Origin: Blastococcus colisei
GTDB lineage: Bacteria; Actinomycetota; Actinomycetes; Mycobacteriales; Geodermatophilaceae
Direction: 5' to 3'
Length of the DNA: 64,000 nucleotides
Assembly: GCF_006717095.1 (NCBI RefSeq)
Contig: NZ_VFQE01000002.1
Span: 744,001 to 808,000 of the forward strand
In this document: positions 16,191 through 25,658 of the stretch, in pieces
Layout: each line of letters opens with the position of its first letter
Position numbering within the stretch: the first letter of the stretch is position 1
The notes under the pieces: generated by a model
Database searches by the model: none
Told to the model about the DNA's origin: nothing
Seen by the model: only the letters and a program-made list of their open reading frames with translations
Position numbers and translations under genes: made by a program

Positions 16191-17306
16191 GTGAAGCACT
16201 GGGACGTCGTCGTCGTGGGGGGCGGGCCGGCCGGCGCCGCCTGCGCCGCGGCGGCCCGTCGCGCCGACCCGTCGGCACGGGTGCTGGTGCTCGACCGGGC
16301 CGACTTCCCCCGCGACAAGGTGTGCGGCGACGGCATCGCCCCCGAGGCGCTCGACGTCCTGGCCGGTCTCGGCATCGATCCCGCCGGGCTCACCGAGGGC
16401 TACGCCGTCGTCCCCCGCCTGCGGCTGCGCTCCCCCGGCGGGACGACGGTCGACCGCACGATGCACCGCCCGGCGCGGGTCGTCCCGCGCGCGGTGCTCG
16501 ACGCCCGGCTGCTCACCGCGGCGCTCGCGTCGGGCGCGGAGTTCCGCAGGCACGTCGTCCGGCGGATCGCGGTGCACCCGACGCACGTCGAGGTCGACGG
16601 CGTGCTCACCGCCGGGGTCGTGGTGGGTGCCGACGGCGCGGAGTCCGTCGTCCGCCGGGCGCTCGGGATCGGCCCGAACCCGCCGAGCCGGCTGGCGATC
16701 GCGCTCCGCGGCTACGCACCCGTCCCCGCCGGCCTCGAGGACGTCCAGCTGATCGCCACCACCGAGCAGCGGTGGCCGGCCTACGCGTGGTCCTTCCCGC
16801 TCGGGAACGGGCGGGCCAACGTGGGCTACGGGGAGCTCGTCTCCGGCGGGGTGAACCGGGAGGGGCTGCTCGCGGGCCTGGGCCGGCTGCTGCCCGGCGT
16901 GGAGGCCGCGGAGCTCAAGGCGCACCGGCTGCCGCTGTCGACCGGCCGGCCCCGCCAGCCCGACGGCCGGGTGCTGCTGGCCGGCGACGCCGCCTCGCTG
17001 ATCAACCCGCTGACCGGGGAGGGGATCTTCTACGCCGTCCTCTCCGGCGCCCTCGCCGGCGCCGCCGCGGTGCACGGCTCGGCGGCGGGGACGGCGTACC
17101 GGGCAGCGCTGCGCCGGCGGCTGGGCCGGCACCTGCTGCACTCCTCGACGGCGTCCTGGGCCAGCCGGTGGCCGCGGGTGATGGACGCCGTCTTCCGGGC
17201 CGCCGCCGACGACCAACGGGTGTTCGACGACGTCGTCGACCTGGGCCTCGCCGACGGCCGGCTCACCGCCCGCACCCTCACCGCCGCCGCCCGCCGACTG
17301 CGCTGA
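16191..17306 (+). CDS. Geranylgeranyl reductase family FAD-dependent oxidoreductase (menaquinone reductase-like)
   Basis: This 371-residue flavoprotein starts at GTG and has the N-terminal FAD fold DVVVVGGGPAGAACAAAAR, the family's FPRDKVCGDGIAPEAL motif with the CGDG signature, a middle VVGADGAESVVRRALG, and the second FAD motif VLLAGDAASLINPLTGEGI. Family members reduce isoprenoid double bonds, for example MenJ, which saturates one unit of the menaquinone tail in mycobacteria. With menB nearby, a menaquinone-tail reductase is plausible but inferred. Confidence 0.83.
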   Translation: MKHWDVVVVGGGPAGAACAAAARRADPSARVLVLDRADFPRDKVCGDGIAPEALDVLAGLGIDPAGLTEGYAVVPRLRLRSPGGTTVDRTMHRPARVVPRAVLDARLLTAALASGAEFRRHVVRRIAVHPTHVEVDGVLTAGVVVGADGAESVVRRALGIGPNPPSRLAIALRGYAPVPAGLEDVQLIATTEQRWPAYAWSFPLGNGRANVGYGELVSGGVNREGLLAGLGRLLPGVEAAELKAHRLPLSTGRPRQPDGRVLLAGDAASLINPLTGEGIFYAVLSGALAGAAAVHGSAAGTAYRAALRRRLGRHLLHSSTASWASRWPRVMDAVFRAAADDQRVFDDVVDLGLADGRLTARTLTAAARRLR

Positions 17307-17415
17307 CAGGGGCTGTTCCCGCTGACGCCGCGTCGTCGTCACGTCCCCGTCATCGCCGTCCCCGACGCTGACCCGCGTCAGGGCCGGCCCCCGGCCCTCC
17401 GGCCCGAGGAGCGCC

Positions 17416-17997
17416 GTGACCGCCGCCCCGCCCCGTCCCGCCGTCGTCCCCCCGTCCCGACCTTCCGCCCTCCCCCCGTCCCCCCGCGCGACGCCCGCCA
17501 CCCAGCAGCAGCGCCGGCTGCGGTACGGCGCCGCGCTGGCCGCGCTCCGCGCCCGCGCCGCCGTGACACCCACCGGATCGGTGCAGCGGCGTCAGACGCT
17601 GCAGCTGTGCGGGGCGGCCAACCTGCTCACCGCGCTGGGCATCCGGGTCGATGTCGTCCAGCCGACCGTTCCCTGGCCCCGTGACCGCAGGCACCGGCTG
17701 CAGGTCGAGAACTCCGCGGGCCTGCTGGGCGACCTGGCGCTCCTGGTCGGCGCACCGAGGACGGCGGAGGGCTGGGCGGACGTCGCCGACCGGGTGCTGC
17801 CGGTGCGGACGGCGTCCCGCGGACCGCTGCGGGACGCGGCCGACGCCGTCACCTGCCCGGTGACCGTTCAGTACCGGACGGACGACGGACCCCTGCTCGT
17901 CCCGCCGCGCAGCCTGTACGACGTGGTGGCGATCCGCGGCCTGGTCGTGGAGGTGCGGCTGCTGGCGGTGGGATCCGAGGTGTCGCGTGCGGCCTGA
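17416..17997 (+). CDS. Conserved hypothetical protein, possibly a degenerate acyltransferase-like fold
   Basis: The 193-residue product from the GTG at 17416 starts with a Pro/Arg-rich segment of about 50 residues. A domain with LQLCGAANLLTALGIRVDVV, HRLQVENSAGLLGDLALLVG and a C-terminal RSLYDVVAIRGLVVEVRLL follows. The middle motif recalls the start of lysophospholipid acyltransferases (GDLALL after a nucleophile region), but the catalytic HxxxxD is absent. I therefore leave the function open. It lies between the flavoprotein and the helicase on the same strand. Confidence 0.5.
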   Translation: MTAAPPRPAVVPPSRPSALPPSPRATPATQQQRRLRYGAALAALRARAAVTPTGSVQRRQTLQLCGAANLLTALGIRVDVVQPTVPWPRDRRHRLQVENSAGLLGDLALLVGAPRTAEGWADVADRVLPVRTASRGPLRDAADAVTCPVTVQYRTDDGPLLVPPRSLYDVVAIRGLVVEVRLLAVGSEVSRAA

Positions 17998-18125
17998 TCC
18001 GGTGGCGCCCGGGCATGTTCGGCGGGATCCCGCTGTTGCCCTCCGTAGGGTCCGCGACAGCTGGCACCGCCGCGACGTGCGCCGACCCGCCCCGACCTCC
18101 GCCGACCAAAGGCTTGTTCCCCCCT

Positions 18126-20042
18126 GTGAGCGTTCCCCCGCAGCACCCCGCCCGTCGCCCTGACCCCCGGCGCCGGAACCGCGCCACCGCCCGCGAGGGC
18201 CGGGCGCGCGACGACGACCGCGCCGCCGCGCGCGTCGAGAAGCTCGCCCAGCAGAGCTGGGTGGACGGCGCCGAGCCCGAGCTCCCGGTCCGCACGACCC
18301 GGCCCGAGGACGTCGTCTTCCACCTGGGGCCGACCAACTCCGGCAAGACCTACGAGTCCCTCCTCGCCCTCGAGAAGAACGGCCGCGGCGTCTACGCGGC
18401 GCCGCTGCGCCAGCTGGCCCACGAGGCGTACGCCCGGCTGTCGGCCCAGCTGCCCCCGGGCACCGTCGGCCTCTCCACCGGCGAGGAGGAGATCGACCCC
18501 GACGCCCCGATCGTCTGCTGCACCGTGGAGAAGGCGCCGATGCGCGGCGACCTCCTGGTGCTCGACGAGTCGCACTGGGTGGCCGACCCCGACCGCGGCC
18601 ACCACTGGGCGCGCCTGGTCCTGACCGGCGACTACCGCGAGATGCACCTGATCTCCGCTGCCGAGGCCTACCTGCTGCTCAAGCCGCTGGTCTCCGACGC
18701 GAAGAAGATCACCGTCGTCAACCACAAGCGGCTGTCGCGGCTCGACGTCTTGCGCACGCCGGTCCGCCCGGACGTCGTCCGGCCGCAGACGCTGGTCGTG
18801 GCGTTCTCCCGCAAGGCCGTCTACGCCGTCGCCGCGGCGCTGGACCCGCAGCGGCCCGGCAAGGTCGGCGTCCTCTACGGCGCGCTCCCCCCGGCCACCC
18901 GCCGCGAGGTCATCGACCGGTTCACCCGCGGCGAGACCGAGGTGCTGGTGACCACCGACGTCATCGGGCACGGCATCAACGTGCCGGCCACCACCGTGCT
19001 GTTCGCCGAGACCACCAAGTTCGACGGGTTCGAGCGCCGGCCGCTGCGCACCTGGGAGACCGCGCAGATCGCCGGCCGGGCCGGGCGGTACGGGCTGACC
19101 GGGCACGGCACCGTCGGTGTCCTCGCCGGGGTCACCGGCCTGCGCGCCGACGCCGGACTGCTCAAGGCCGGTGCCGAGGTGGCCCGCGGCGACGCGATGA
19201 GCGACCTGCCCAAGCGGTCACCGCGGCTGCGCCCGGAGCTCGACGACCTCGGTGCCTTCGAGCCCGTCGACCTGCCCGAGGCGCTCACCCGCTGGATGGC
19301 GTGGGCACGGGCGGCGACCCGCGACCAGGCGATGACCGCCGACGACGTCACCAGCCTGATCGTCCGGGTGCACGCGCTGCTGCCGTTGCTGCGCGGCCCG
19401 CTCGGCACCGCCGGCGACCTCTGGACGGTGTGGCGGCTGATCAACCTGCCGATCGACTACAACCCGCCGCGGCGCACCCGCTGGCTGGTGCTGGCCAAGG
19501 CCGCGCTCCAGCAGGCCGCCGGGCAGTCCGTCGCGCCCGAGACGGTGCTCGAGCCGATGCCCGCCAAGGGCACCGTCGAGGACTACGAGCAGGCGGCGGC
19601 GGCCGCGCGCGACGCCCAGACGCTGCTGCGCTCCTTCCCCGGCGTCGCGGGGCTCACCAGCGAGGACGCCGCCGAGGTCGAGGAGGCCTGCGCCGACCGC
19701 ATCACCGAGCTGCTGCCCGACGCGATCGCGCTGACCGCCTCCGGTCGCTGCTCCGCCTGCGGCGCCGGCATCGCCCCCTGGTTCAGCACCTGCCGCGACT
19801 GCTCGGTGGGCAGCGCCGGCCGCGGACCGGGACGGGACCAGCACCGGGGGACGCAGCACCACGACGGATACGGCCGGCATCCGCGCCCGGCGCGCACCGG
19901 CGGCCGGGCGACCGGCGGCGGCCGCGCGACCGGCGGGGGCCGGGCAGCGGCGTCCGAGGGCGGCGGACGGCGGGGTAGCGGGGCGTCGTCCCGGGGAACC
20001 GGTGGCCGGCCCGGCACGGGACGGTCCGGCCGCTCCCGCTGA
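18126..20042 (+). CDS. SUV3-like superfamily 2 RNA helicase with zinc ribbon and Gly/Arg-rich tail
   Basis: The 638-residue protein starts at the GTG at 18126. Helicase motifs are GPTNSGKTYESL (Walker A, about residue 65), LLVLDESHWVADPDRGHHW (motif II), VVAFSRKAVYAVA, VGVLYGALPPATR, VTTDVIGHGINVP (motif V) and QIAGRAGRYG (motif VI). This matches the SUV3/mitochondrial degradosome-type helicases. After an about 200-residue C-terminal region come CSACGAGIAPWFSTCRDC, a Cx2C-x10-Cx2C zinc ribbon, and a final 60-residue Gly/Arg/Ser-rich tail with TGGGRA repeats that looks RNA-binding and disordered. It probably acts in RNA turnover or ribosome-related remodelling. Confidence 0.85.
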   Translation: MSVPPQHPARRPDPRRRNRATAREGRARDDDRAAARVEKLAQQSWVDGAEPELPVRTTRPEDVVFHLGPTNSGKTYESLLALEKNGRGVYAAPLRQLAHEAYARLSAQLPPGTVGLSTGEEEIDPDAPIVCCTVEKAPMRGDLLVLDESHWVADPDRGHHWARLVLTGDYREMHLISAAEAYLLLKPLVSDAKKITVVNHKRLSRLDVLRTPVRPDVVRPQTLVVAFSRKAVYAVAAALDPQRPGKVGVLYGALPPATRREVIDRFTRGETEVLVTTDVIGHGINVPATTVLFAETTKFDGFERRPLRTWETAQIAGRAGRYGLTGHGTVGVLAGVTGLRADAGLLKAGAEVARGDAMSDLPKRSPRLRPELDDLGAFEPVDLPEALTRWMAWARAATRDQAMTADDVTSLIVRVHALLPLLRGPLGTAGDLWTVWRLINLPIDYNPPRRTRWLVLAKAALQQAAGQSVAPETVLEPMPAKGTVEDYEQAAAAARDAQTLLRSFPGVAGLTSEDAAEVEEACADRITELLPDAIALTASGRCSACGAGIAPWFSTCRDCSVGSAGRGPGRDQHRGTQHHDGYGRHPRPARTGGRATGGGRATGGGRAAASEGGGRRGSGASSRGTGGRPGTGRSGRSR

Positions 20043-20190
20043 GGTGGCGTCCTGCCGCGCTCGCCGTCCTCACCGCAGAACCGCCGGCCTCGCGCTGCAC
20101 CCTGAGTTCGGCGGTCCGTCGGTGAGGTCGGGAACCACCGCTGCCGCCTCATTCCGCCGACCAGAAGGGGAGATCCTGGCCGGCTGACCC

Positions 20191-21255
20191 CTACCCGCCA
20201 CGAGGCGACTCGGTGCCGACGGCCGCCTGCGTGGCGTCACGCACCTCACCCACGAGTTCCTCCAGCACGTCTTCGAGGGCCACCACGCCGACCAGTCGCC
20301 CGTCTCCGTCCCGCACGGACCCCAGGTGGGCGCCCGCCCGCTGCATCGAGGCGAGGACGCTCCGCAGCAACTGGTCGGTGGTCGTGTCGGCCAGCGGCCG
20401 GATGTGCACCGGATCCACCGGCTCGTCGCGGCGGTCGGCCGGAGTGGCGAGCAGATCCTTGAGGTGCACGTAGCCGACCAGGGTTCCGTCGTCGACGACA
20501 GGGAACCGCGAGAACCCGGTCGCGGCGGTGCATGCCTCCAGCTCGGCGACGGTCGCACCGCGCGGGACGGTGACCAGCTCGGCCATGGGTATGGCGACAT
20601 CGGCCGCCCGCCGCTCGTCGAACTGCAGGGCACCGGTCAGCAGCGTGTGCTCCTGCTCGTCGAGCAGACCCTCCCGGTGCGACTCCCCGATCAGCCCGGA
20701 GACCTCCTCGCGGGTGAACGTGGAGTTCACCTCCTCCTTCGGGTCCACCTTCAGCGCACGGAGCACGAGGTTGGCCACCTGGTTGAGCAGCCAGATGAGC
20801 GGCCGGAGGATGTAGACGATCGCGTACAGCGGCGGCCCCAGGGCGAGGGCGGACCGCTCCGGCCCGGCCAGGGCGATGTTCTTCGGCACCATCTCACCGA
20901 GGACCATGTGCAGGAAGACGACGATCGCCAGCGCGATCGCGAAGGCCGCGGGGTGCAGCAGCGCGTCCGGCAGCCCGGCTGCTGCGAACGGCCTCTCGAG
21001 CAGGTGCGCCACCGCCGGTTCACCGACCGCGCCGAGGCCGAGCGAGCAGACGGTGATGCCCAGCTGGGCACCGGCCATCATGAGCGACACCCGTTCCATC
21101 GCCCGCAGCGTCACCCGAGCCATGCGCGACCCCGTGGCGGCCCTGGGCTCGATCTGGGTGCGCCGGGCCGAGATCAGCGCGAACTCGGCGCCGACGAAGA
21201 ATGCGTTCCCGGCCAGCAGGGCGAGCCCGACCAGCAGCGCGACGCCGTCGCTCAC
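20191..21255 (-). CDS. CNNM/CorC-type membrane protein with CBS domains (hemolysin family), 2
   Basis: This 354-residue protein has an N-terminal CNNM transmembrane domain (GNAFFVGAEFALISARRTQI, LGITVCSLGLGAVGEP, MVLGEMVPKNIAL) followed by a CBS pair (VTVPRGATVAELEA to VGYVHLKDLL, and a second from LLRSVLASMQ to GVVALEDVLEELVGEV). These proteins are linked to Mg2+/Co2+ export or tolerance. It lacks the C-terminal CorC/HlyC domain seen in its upstream partner, whose stop overlaps its GTG start by 4 bases. The two may form a heteromeric membrane complex. Confidence 0.87.
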   Translation of the reverse strand: MSDGVALLVGLALLAGNAFFVGAEFALISARRTQIEPRAATGSRMARVTLRAMERVSLMMAGAQLGITVCSLGLGAVGEPAVAHLLERPFAAAGLPDALLHPAAFAIALAIVVFLHMVLGEMVPKNIALAGPERSALALGPPLYAIVYILRPLIWLLNQVANLVLRALKVDPKEEVNSTFTREEVSGLIGESHREGLLDEQEHTLLTGALQFDERRAADVAIPMAELVTVPRGATVAELEACTAATGFSRFPVVDDGTLVGYVHLKDLLATPADRRDEPVDPVHIRPLADTTTDQLLRSVLASMQRAGAHLGSVRDGDGRLVGVVALEDVLEELVGEVRDATQAAVGTESPRGG

Positions 21256-22661
21256 GGGCGGGCCTCCGTCGTGTCCGAGGCGTCGGCGGTGTCTGGCATC
21301 CGCCGGGCGGCGGTCGCGCCGCCGTTGCGACGCAGCCGGAGCCGGTCCACCCGGCGCCCGTCGAGCCGGGTGACGGTGACCTGCACCTCGGTCCGGGTGG
21401 GCAGTCCGTCGTCGTCGGTGCGCTCGAGGTCACGGGCGGACAGCAGGACGGCGTCCCCCACGTCGGGCAGACGCCCGAGGCGCTCGGTGAGCAGCCCGCC
21501 CAGCGTGTCGGACTCCTCGGCCTCGGGCAGGTCGAGGCCGACCAGCGCCCCGGCCTCGTCGGGGCGCAGCAGGCCGGAGAGGATCCACGAGCCGTCCGCG
21601 GCTCGGTGTTGCCGCCTGGCGGGCGCATCCTGCTCGTCGGCGATCTCGCCGACGATCTCCTCGATGAGGTCCTCCAGCGTCACGATGCCGGCGGTACCGC
21701 CGTACTCGTCCACCACGACCGCCATCTGCAGACCTTCACGGAGAACGCCCAGCAGCGGGTCGAGCTCCATGGTCGCCGGCACCGCCGCGGCGGGCACCAT
21801 CACATCGGCCACGGTCGTCTCACCACGGCGGGCCGGCTCGACGCCGAGCGCGTGCTTGAAGTGCACGAACCCGACGATGTCGTCGACGCTCTCGCCCTGG
21901 ACGGGGAACCGGGCGTGCCCGGAGGAGGCGGCTGCGGCGATCAGGTCGGCGACCGGCTGGCCGGACATGAGAAAGCGGACTCTCGGTCGCGGGGTCATCG
22001 CGTCGGCAGCGGTCCGGTCGCCGAAGGCGATCGAGCGGGCGACGAGTTCCGCGGTCGCGGCGTCGAGCGTGCCCGCCCGGCCCGACCGGCTGACCAGCGA
22101 GACCAGTTCCTGGGGCGCGCGGGCCGACGCCAGCTCCTCGGTCGGGGTGATGCCGAACAGCCGCAGAATCGCGTTCGCGGTTCCGTTCAAGAAGCTGATC
22201 AGCGGTCGCGTGGCCGCGGTGAACGCCCGCTGCGGGCCGGCCACCACCCGGCCGACCCGCATCGGCTCGGCGATGGCCCAGTTCTTGGGCACCAGCTCCC
22301 CGAACACCATCTGGAGGCAGGTGGCGACGAGGAGGGCCAGGCCCACGGAGATGCCGACGACCGCGCCGTCCGGCAGCCCGGTGAGGCCCAGGGGACCCCG
22401 GAACAGGGTGGCCAGCGACGGTTCGGCGATGAAGCCGACCACGAGGCTGGTCACCGTGATGCCGAGCTGGCAACCGGAGAGCTGGGTGGACAGCGTGCGC
22501 ATGGCCGCCTGCAGGCTGCCGGCCCGGCCGTCGCCGCTCTCGGCGGCACGGTCCACGGTTGCCCGGTCAACGGTGATGAGCGAGAACTCCGCCGCGACGA
22601 AGAGTGCGTTCGCGGCGATCAGCGCAACGGCGAAGGCCAGGAGCAACCACTCGGTGAGCAA
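21252..22661 (-). CDS. CNNM/CorC-type membrane protein with CBS and CorC/HlyC domains (hemolysin family), 1
   Basis: I place the start at the TTG at 22659-22661, since an AGGAGG lies about 7 bases upstream and the product then starts with the first transmembrane segment (LLTEWLLLAFAVALIAANAL). The upstream open frame to 22781 looks non-coding. The 469-residue protein has the CNNM domain (FVAAEFSLITVDR, GCQLGITVTSLVVGF, VFGELVPKNWAI), two CBS repeats, the linker VVDEYGGTAGIVTLEDLIEE and a C-terminal CorC_HlyC domain. The linker motif is diagnostic. It probably acts in divalent-cation homeostasis. Confidence 0.88.
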   Translation of the reverse strand: MLTEWLLLAFAVALIAANALFVAAEFSLITVDRATVDRAAESGDGRAGSLQAAMRTLSTQLSGCQLGITVTSLVVGFIAEPSLATLFRGPLGLTGLPDGAVVGISVGLALLVATCLQMVFGELVPKNWAIAEPMRVGRVVAGPQRAFTAATRPLISFLNGTANAILRLFGITPTEELASARAPQELVSLVSRSGRAGTLDAATAELVARSIAFGDRTAADAMTPRPRVRFLMSGQPVADLIAAAASSGHARFPVQGESVDDIVGFVHFKHALGVEPARRGETTVADVMVPAAAVPATMELDPLLGVLREGLQMAVVVDEYGGTAGIVTLEDLIEEIVGEIADEQDAPARRQHRAADGSWILSGLLRPDEAGALVGLDLPEAEESDTLGGLLTERLGRLPDVGDAVLLSARDLERTDDDGLPTRTEVQVTVTRLDGRRVDRLRLRRNGGATAARRMPDTADASDTTEARP

Positions 22662-22775
22662 GGACGCCCTCCTGTATCGGCGGTGGGAATTCCAGGGTCG
22701 TGCCCGGTGCCCACGACTTCCACGCGCGGTGACGCAGATATCGCACGCGGTGCCGCGACGGAGGAGCGCGATAGG

Positions 22776-22792
22776 TTGCATCAGATATATCC
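22776..22792 (+). promoter_or_regulatory. AT-rich promoter/operator-like site upstream of a dehydrogenase gene
   Basis: TTGCATCAGATATATCC lies 13 bases before the GTG at 22805 and next to its GAGGAGG ribosome site. It resembles two other sites in this window (54298-54312 minus strand, 59440-59455) with the pattern TTGYAT-N3-ATAT. It could be a -10 region, a regulator-binding site or both. Confidence 0.3.
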
Positions 22793-22804
22793 GAGGAGGC
22801 CGGA

Positions 22805-23776
22805 GTGACCGTCCGCATCGCCGTGCTCGACGACTACCAGGGGGTCGCGCTCCAGCACGGTCCCTGGACGGACCTGCCCGGCGACGTCACCATCACGCCG
22901 TTTCGGGAACACGTTGCCGACGAAGGCCGACTGGTCGAGCTGTTGCAGGGCTTCGCCGTCGTGGTGGCCATGCGCGAGCGCACGCCGCTGCCCAGGACCG
23001 TGCTGGAGCGGCTGCCGGACCTGCGCCTGCTGGTGACGACCGGCATGCAGAACGCCTCGATCGACACCGCCGCCGCGGCCGAGCTGGGGATCACCGTGTG
23101 CGGCACGCACAGCGACGCCACCGGCCCGGCCGAGCTCACCTGGGGGTTGATCCTGGCTCTCGCCCGGCACCTCGTGCCGGAGGACGCCGCCACGCGGTCC
23201 GGCCGCTGGCAGCAGACCGTGGGCACCGGGTTGCGGGGCCGCACGCTGGGCCTGATCGGGCTCGGTCGCATCGGCGGCCTCGTGGGCCAGGTCGGGGTGG
23301 CCTTCGGCATGCGGGTGGTGGCGTGGAGCCAGCACCTCACGGCGGAGCGGGCAGCGGAGGTCGGGGCCGAGCTGGTCGACAAGGACCGGCTGCTGACCGG
23401 GTCCGACGTCGTCTCGCTGCACCTGCGACTCAGCGACCGGACCCGCGGGATCGTCGGCGCCGCCGAGCTCGCCGCGATGAAGCCGACCGCCGTCCTGGTC
23501 AACACCAGCCGCGCCGGGCTGGTCGACCAGGCCGCGCTGATCGACGCCCTCTCGAGCGGCGGCATCGCCGGCGCGGGGCTGGACGTGTACGAGGACGAAC
23601 CGGTCGGGACCGACGCGGCGATCCTCGCCGCACCGAACACCGTCCTCACCCCGCACCTGGGCTACGTCACCGACGCGACCTACGACGTGTTCTTCGGTCA
23701 GGCGGTCGAGGACGTCGCCGGCTTCCTCGCCGGCTCCCCCGTCCGCGTGCTCGCCGCTCCCGATGCGCCGCGCTGA
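22805..23776 (+). CDS. D-isomer-specific 2-hydroxyacid dehydrogenase
   Basis: This 323-residue NAD-dependent enzyme starts at GTG after a GAGGAGG site. It has the catalytic-domain start IAVLDDYQGVAL, the NAD Rossmann motif LRGRTLGLIGLGRIGGLVGQ, SDVVSLHLRLSDRTRG, LVNTSRAGLVDQAALIDAL with the catalytic Arg, GLDVYEDEPV with the Glu, and LTPHLGYVTD with the catalytic His. The substrate is unclear; many such enzymes act on phosphoglycerate, glyoxylate or aromatic 2-oxo acids. It converges with the IclR regulator gene. Confidence 0.9.
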   Translation: MTVRIAVLDDYQGVALQHGPWTDLPGDVTITPFREHVADEGRLVELLQGFAVVVAMRERTPLPRTVLERLPDLRLLVTTGMQNASIDTAAAAELGITVCGTHSDATGPAELTWGLILALARHLVPEDAATRSGRWQQTVGTGLRGRTLGLIGLGRIGGLVGQVGVAFGMRVVAWSQHLTAERAAEVGAELVDKDRLLTGSDVVSLHLRLSDRTRGIVGAAELAAMKPTAVLVNTSRAGLVDQAALIDALSSGGIAGAGLDVYEDEPVGTDAAILAAPNTVLTPHLGYVTDATYDVFFGQAVEDVAGFLAGSPVRVLAAPDAPR

Positions 23777-23789
23777 GCGGGCGGCGGGC

Positions 23790-24581
23790 TCACGCCGCGC
23801 CGTCGCCCGCGGGCCGGTGACCGAACAGCAGGCTGGTCTCCCGGGCGCAGCGCAAGAGCGGCGGCAGCACCCGCTCTTCGACGTCCTGGCGCGACAGCCG
23901 GTGGCCGTGCGCGGAGATGTTCAGCGCGGCGACGCAGCGCCCACCCACGCCGAACACCGGCGCCGACACCGAGGTCAGCCCCTCCTCGAGCTCGTGCTCG
24001 ACCAGCGACCAGCCCTGCTCGCGGACGGTCTTCAGCTCCGCCCGCAGCGCCTCCTTGTCGGTGAGCGTGAACGGGGTGACGCGCTTGAGGTCGGTCTCGG
24101 CCAGGTAGGTCTCGACGACATCGTCGTCCTGGTAGGCCAAGATGGCCCGCCCCATGGACGACGCCGACGCCGGCACCCGTCCGCCCACGTACACCGCGAC
24201 CGTCACCAGCCGGCGCGAGGTGCGCGCGACGCAGACGACGTCGGTGCCCTCGAGGACCCCGGCGAGGCAGTTCTCCTCCACCTCGTCGCTGAGCCGCTCC
24301 ATGAGCGGGAACGCCGCGTCCCACGGGTGGACCGAGGAGAGGTATGCGTACCCCAGCTCGAGCACCCGGGGCGACAGCGAGAACTGGCGACCGTCCGAGC
24401 GCACGTAGCCCAGGTGCTCCAGCGTCATCAGGAACCGGCGGGCCGCGCCACGCGTCAGGTGCGTGCGCTCGGCCACCTCGGTCAGCGTCATGCTCGGGTG
24501 CTTGGGCGTGAAGCTCTTGATCACGTCCAGCGCCCGCTGCACCGACTGGACGAACTCCGTGGGTCGTTCCCGTTCAGCCAT
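23790..24581 (-). CDS. IclR family transcriptional regulator (PcaR/PcaU/PobR-like)
   Basis: From the ATG at 24579-24581 the protein has 263 residues. The N-terminal winged helix reads FVQSVQRALDVIKSFTPKH, with AERTHLTRGAARRFLMTLEH as its helix-turn-helix. The C-terminal IclR effector domain has SSMGRAILAY and GWSLVEHELEEGLTSVSAPV, which match the beta-ketoadipate pathway regulators of this family. It may control a local aromatic or carboxylic-acid gene; the divergent thioesterase-like gene starts 59 bases away. Confidence 0.87.
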   Translation of the reverse strand: MAERERPTEFVQSVQRALDVIKSFTPKHPSMTLTEVAERTHLTRGAARRFLMTLEHLGYVRSDGRQFSLSPRVLELGYAYLSSVHPWDAAFPLMERLSDEVEENCLAGVLEGTDVVCVARTSRRLVTVAVYVGGRVPASASSMGRAILAYQDDDVVETYLAETDLKRVTPFTLTDKEALRAELKTVREQGWSLVEHELEEGLTSVSAPVFGVGGRCVAALNISAHGHRLSRQDVEERVLPPLLRCARETSLLFGHRPAGDGAA

Positions 24582-24640
24582 CGACGGACCCCGGCGGGCG
24601 GTCGCCTCCGGCGCGGGGACCGGGGCGAGGATCGTTCGCG

Positions 24641-25633
24641 ATGAGCCGCGCACCGAGGACCGGCGAGTCGGCACCCGACCACCCGGGTGCACTCGAGCAC
24701 GAACCGGACATCAGGGCCTCCGCGATCACTGCCGTGGCGCGGACGCGCGCCCACGGGATGCACTTCTACGGTCAGATCCTAGGGATCACCCTTTCTCCGG
24801 CCGCCGGTGGACCGGGTAGTCCGTATCTCGCTCCCGACCGGGCGGTCACTCCCGGACCGGTTCCGCCGGTGGCCCTGGCGGCCGTCGCGGACCTCGCCAT
24901 GGGCTCGGCCGTGCGCGCCGCGGTGGGCCCGGGACGGCGGTTGGGGACGGTGAGCATGACGCTCCACCACATCGCCACGGTGGTCCGCGCCCCGGTGGTC
25001 CCGGAGGCACGGGTGGTCTGGCTCGACGACGAGCAGCGGCACGCCCTGGCCCGCGTCGACTGCACCGACGCCTCCGGGGCATTGGTCGCCGCGGGGCAGG
25101 GCTGGTTCATGGCGCTCCCCGTGCCCGAGGGCGTGCAGCTCCGGCTGCTGCCGTGGGAGCTCGACGAGCTGCCCCCGGTCCCCCCGCTCGCCGAAGGAGA
25201 TCTGGAACCGCAGGAACGCGCAGCGGTCGAGGCCACGGTCAGAGCCGCCGAGCGGGCCAGCGCACGCGGGACGTCGGTCAGCGAAGAGCTCACCGCGCTC
25301 ACCTGGGATGCGGATCCACCCGAGGGCATGGCGCGCGGCGCGCTGCGGATCGGACCGGAGCTGATCAACCGGGTGGGCCACCTGCAGGGCGGCGCGCTGT
25401 ACGGCATAGGACTGGCCGCCGCGGCCCGCGCCGTGGGCGCCGGGAGCGTCCCGCTCGAGCCGGCCGACGGTTCGTGGCAGTTCCTCCGGCCCGGCGACGG
25501 CGCGGAGCTGGCGGTGGAGGCGACGGTCACCCGAAGCGGCAGAGGCGCTGCCTTCGCCTCGGTCACCCTCACCGTCGACGGTCGCGCCGTGGGCACCGGC
25601 CACTTCGCCTTCCGGCCCGGCCCGCAAGCCTGA
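24641..25633 (+). CDS. Double-hotdog thioesterase-like protein (PaaI-like)
   Basis: The 330-residue protein has two hotdog halves: an N-terminal half with ALAAVADLAMGSAVRAAVGP and VSMTLHHIATVVRAP, and a C-terminal half with INRVGHLQGGALYGIGLAAA, the typical HxQGG-type catalytic motif. Such proteins hydrolyse acyl-CoA thioesters. A paralogue of the same length and layout lies at 47627-48610 in catabolic operon B. The divergent IclR regulator may control it. The substrate is unknown. Confidence 0.72.
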   Translation: MSRAPRTGESAPDHPGALEHEPDIRASAITAVARTRAHGMHFYGQILGITLSPAAGGPGSPYLAPDRAVTPGPVPPVALAAVADLAMGSAVRAAVGPGRRLGTVSMTLHHIATVVRAPVVPEARVVWLDDEQRHALARVDCTDASGALVAAGQGWFMALPVPEGVQLRLLPWELDELPPVPPLAEGDLEPQERAAVEATVRAAERASARGTSVSEELTALTWDADPPEGMARGALRIGPELINRVGHLQGGALYGIGLAAAARAVGAGSVPLEPADGSWQFLRPGDGAELAVEATVTRSGRGAAFASVTLTVDGRAVGTGHFAFRPGPQA

Positions 25634-25658
25634 CGGGCCGTCGTCCGCGGAACGCCAC

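Noticed and set aside
20326-23820. A 3.5-kb open frame on the plus strand
   Set aside because: It runs antisense through both CNNM/CorC genes, is rich in Arg, Gly and Pro with no domain, and reflects the lack of stop codons in GC-rich DNA.
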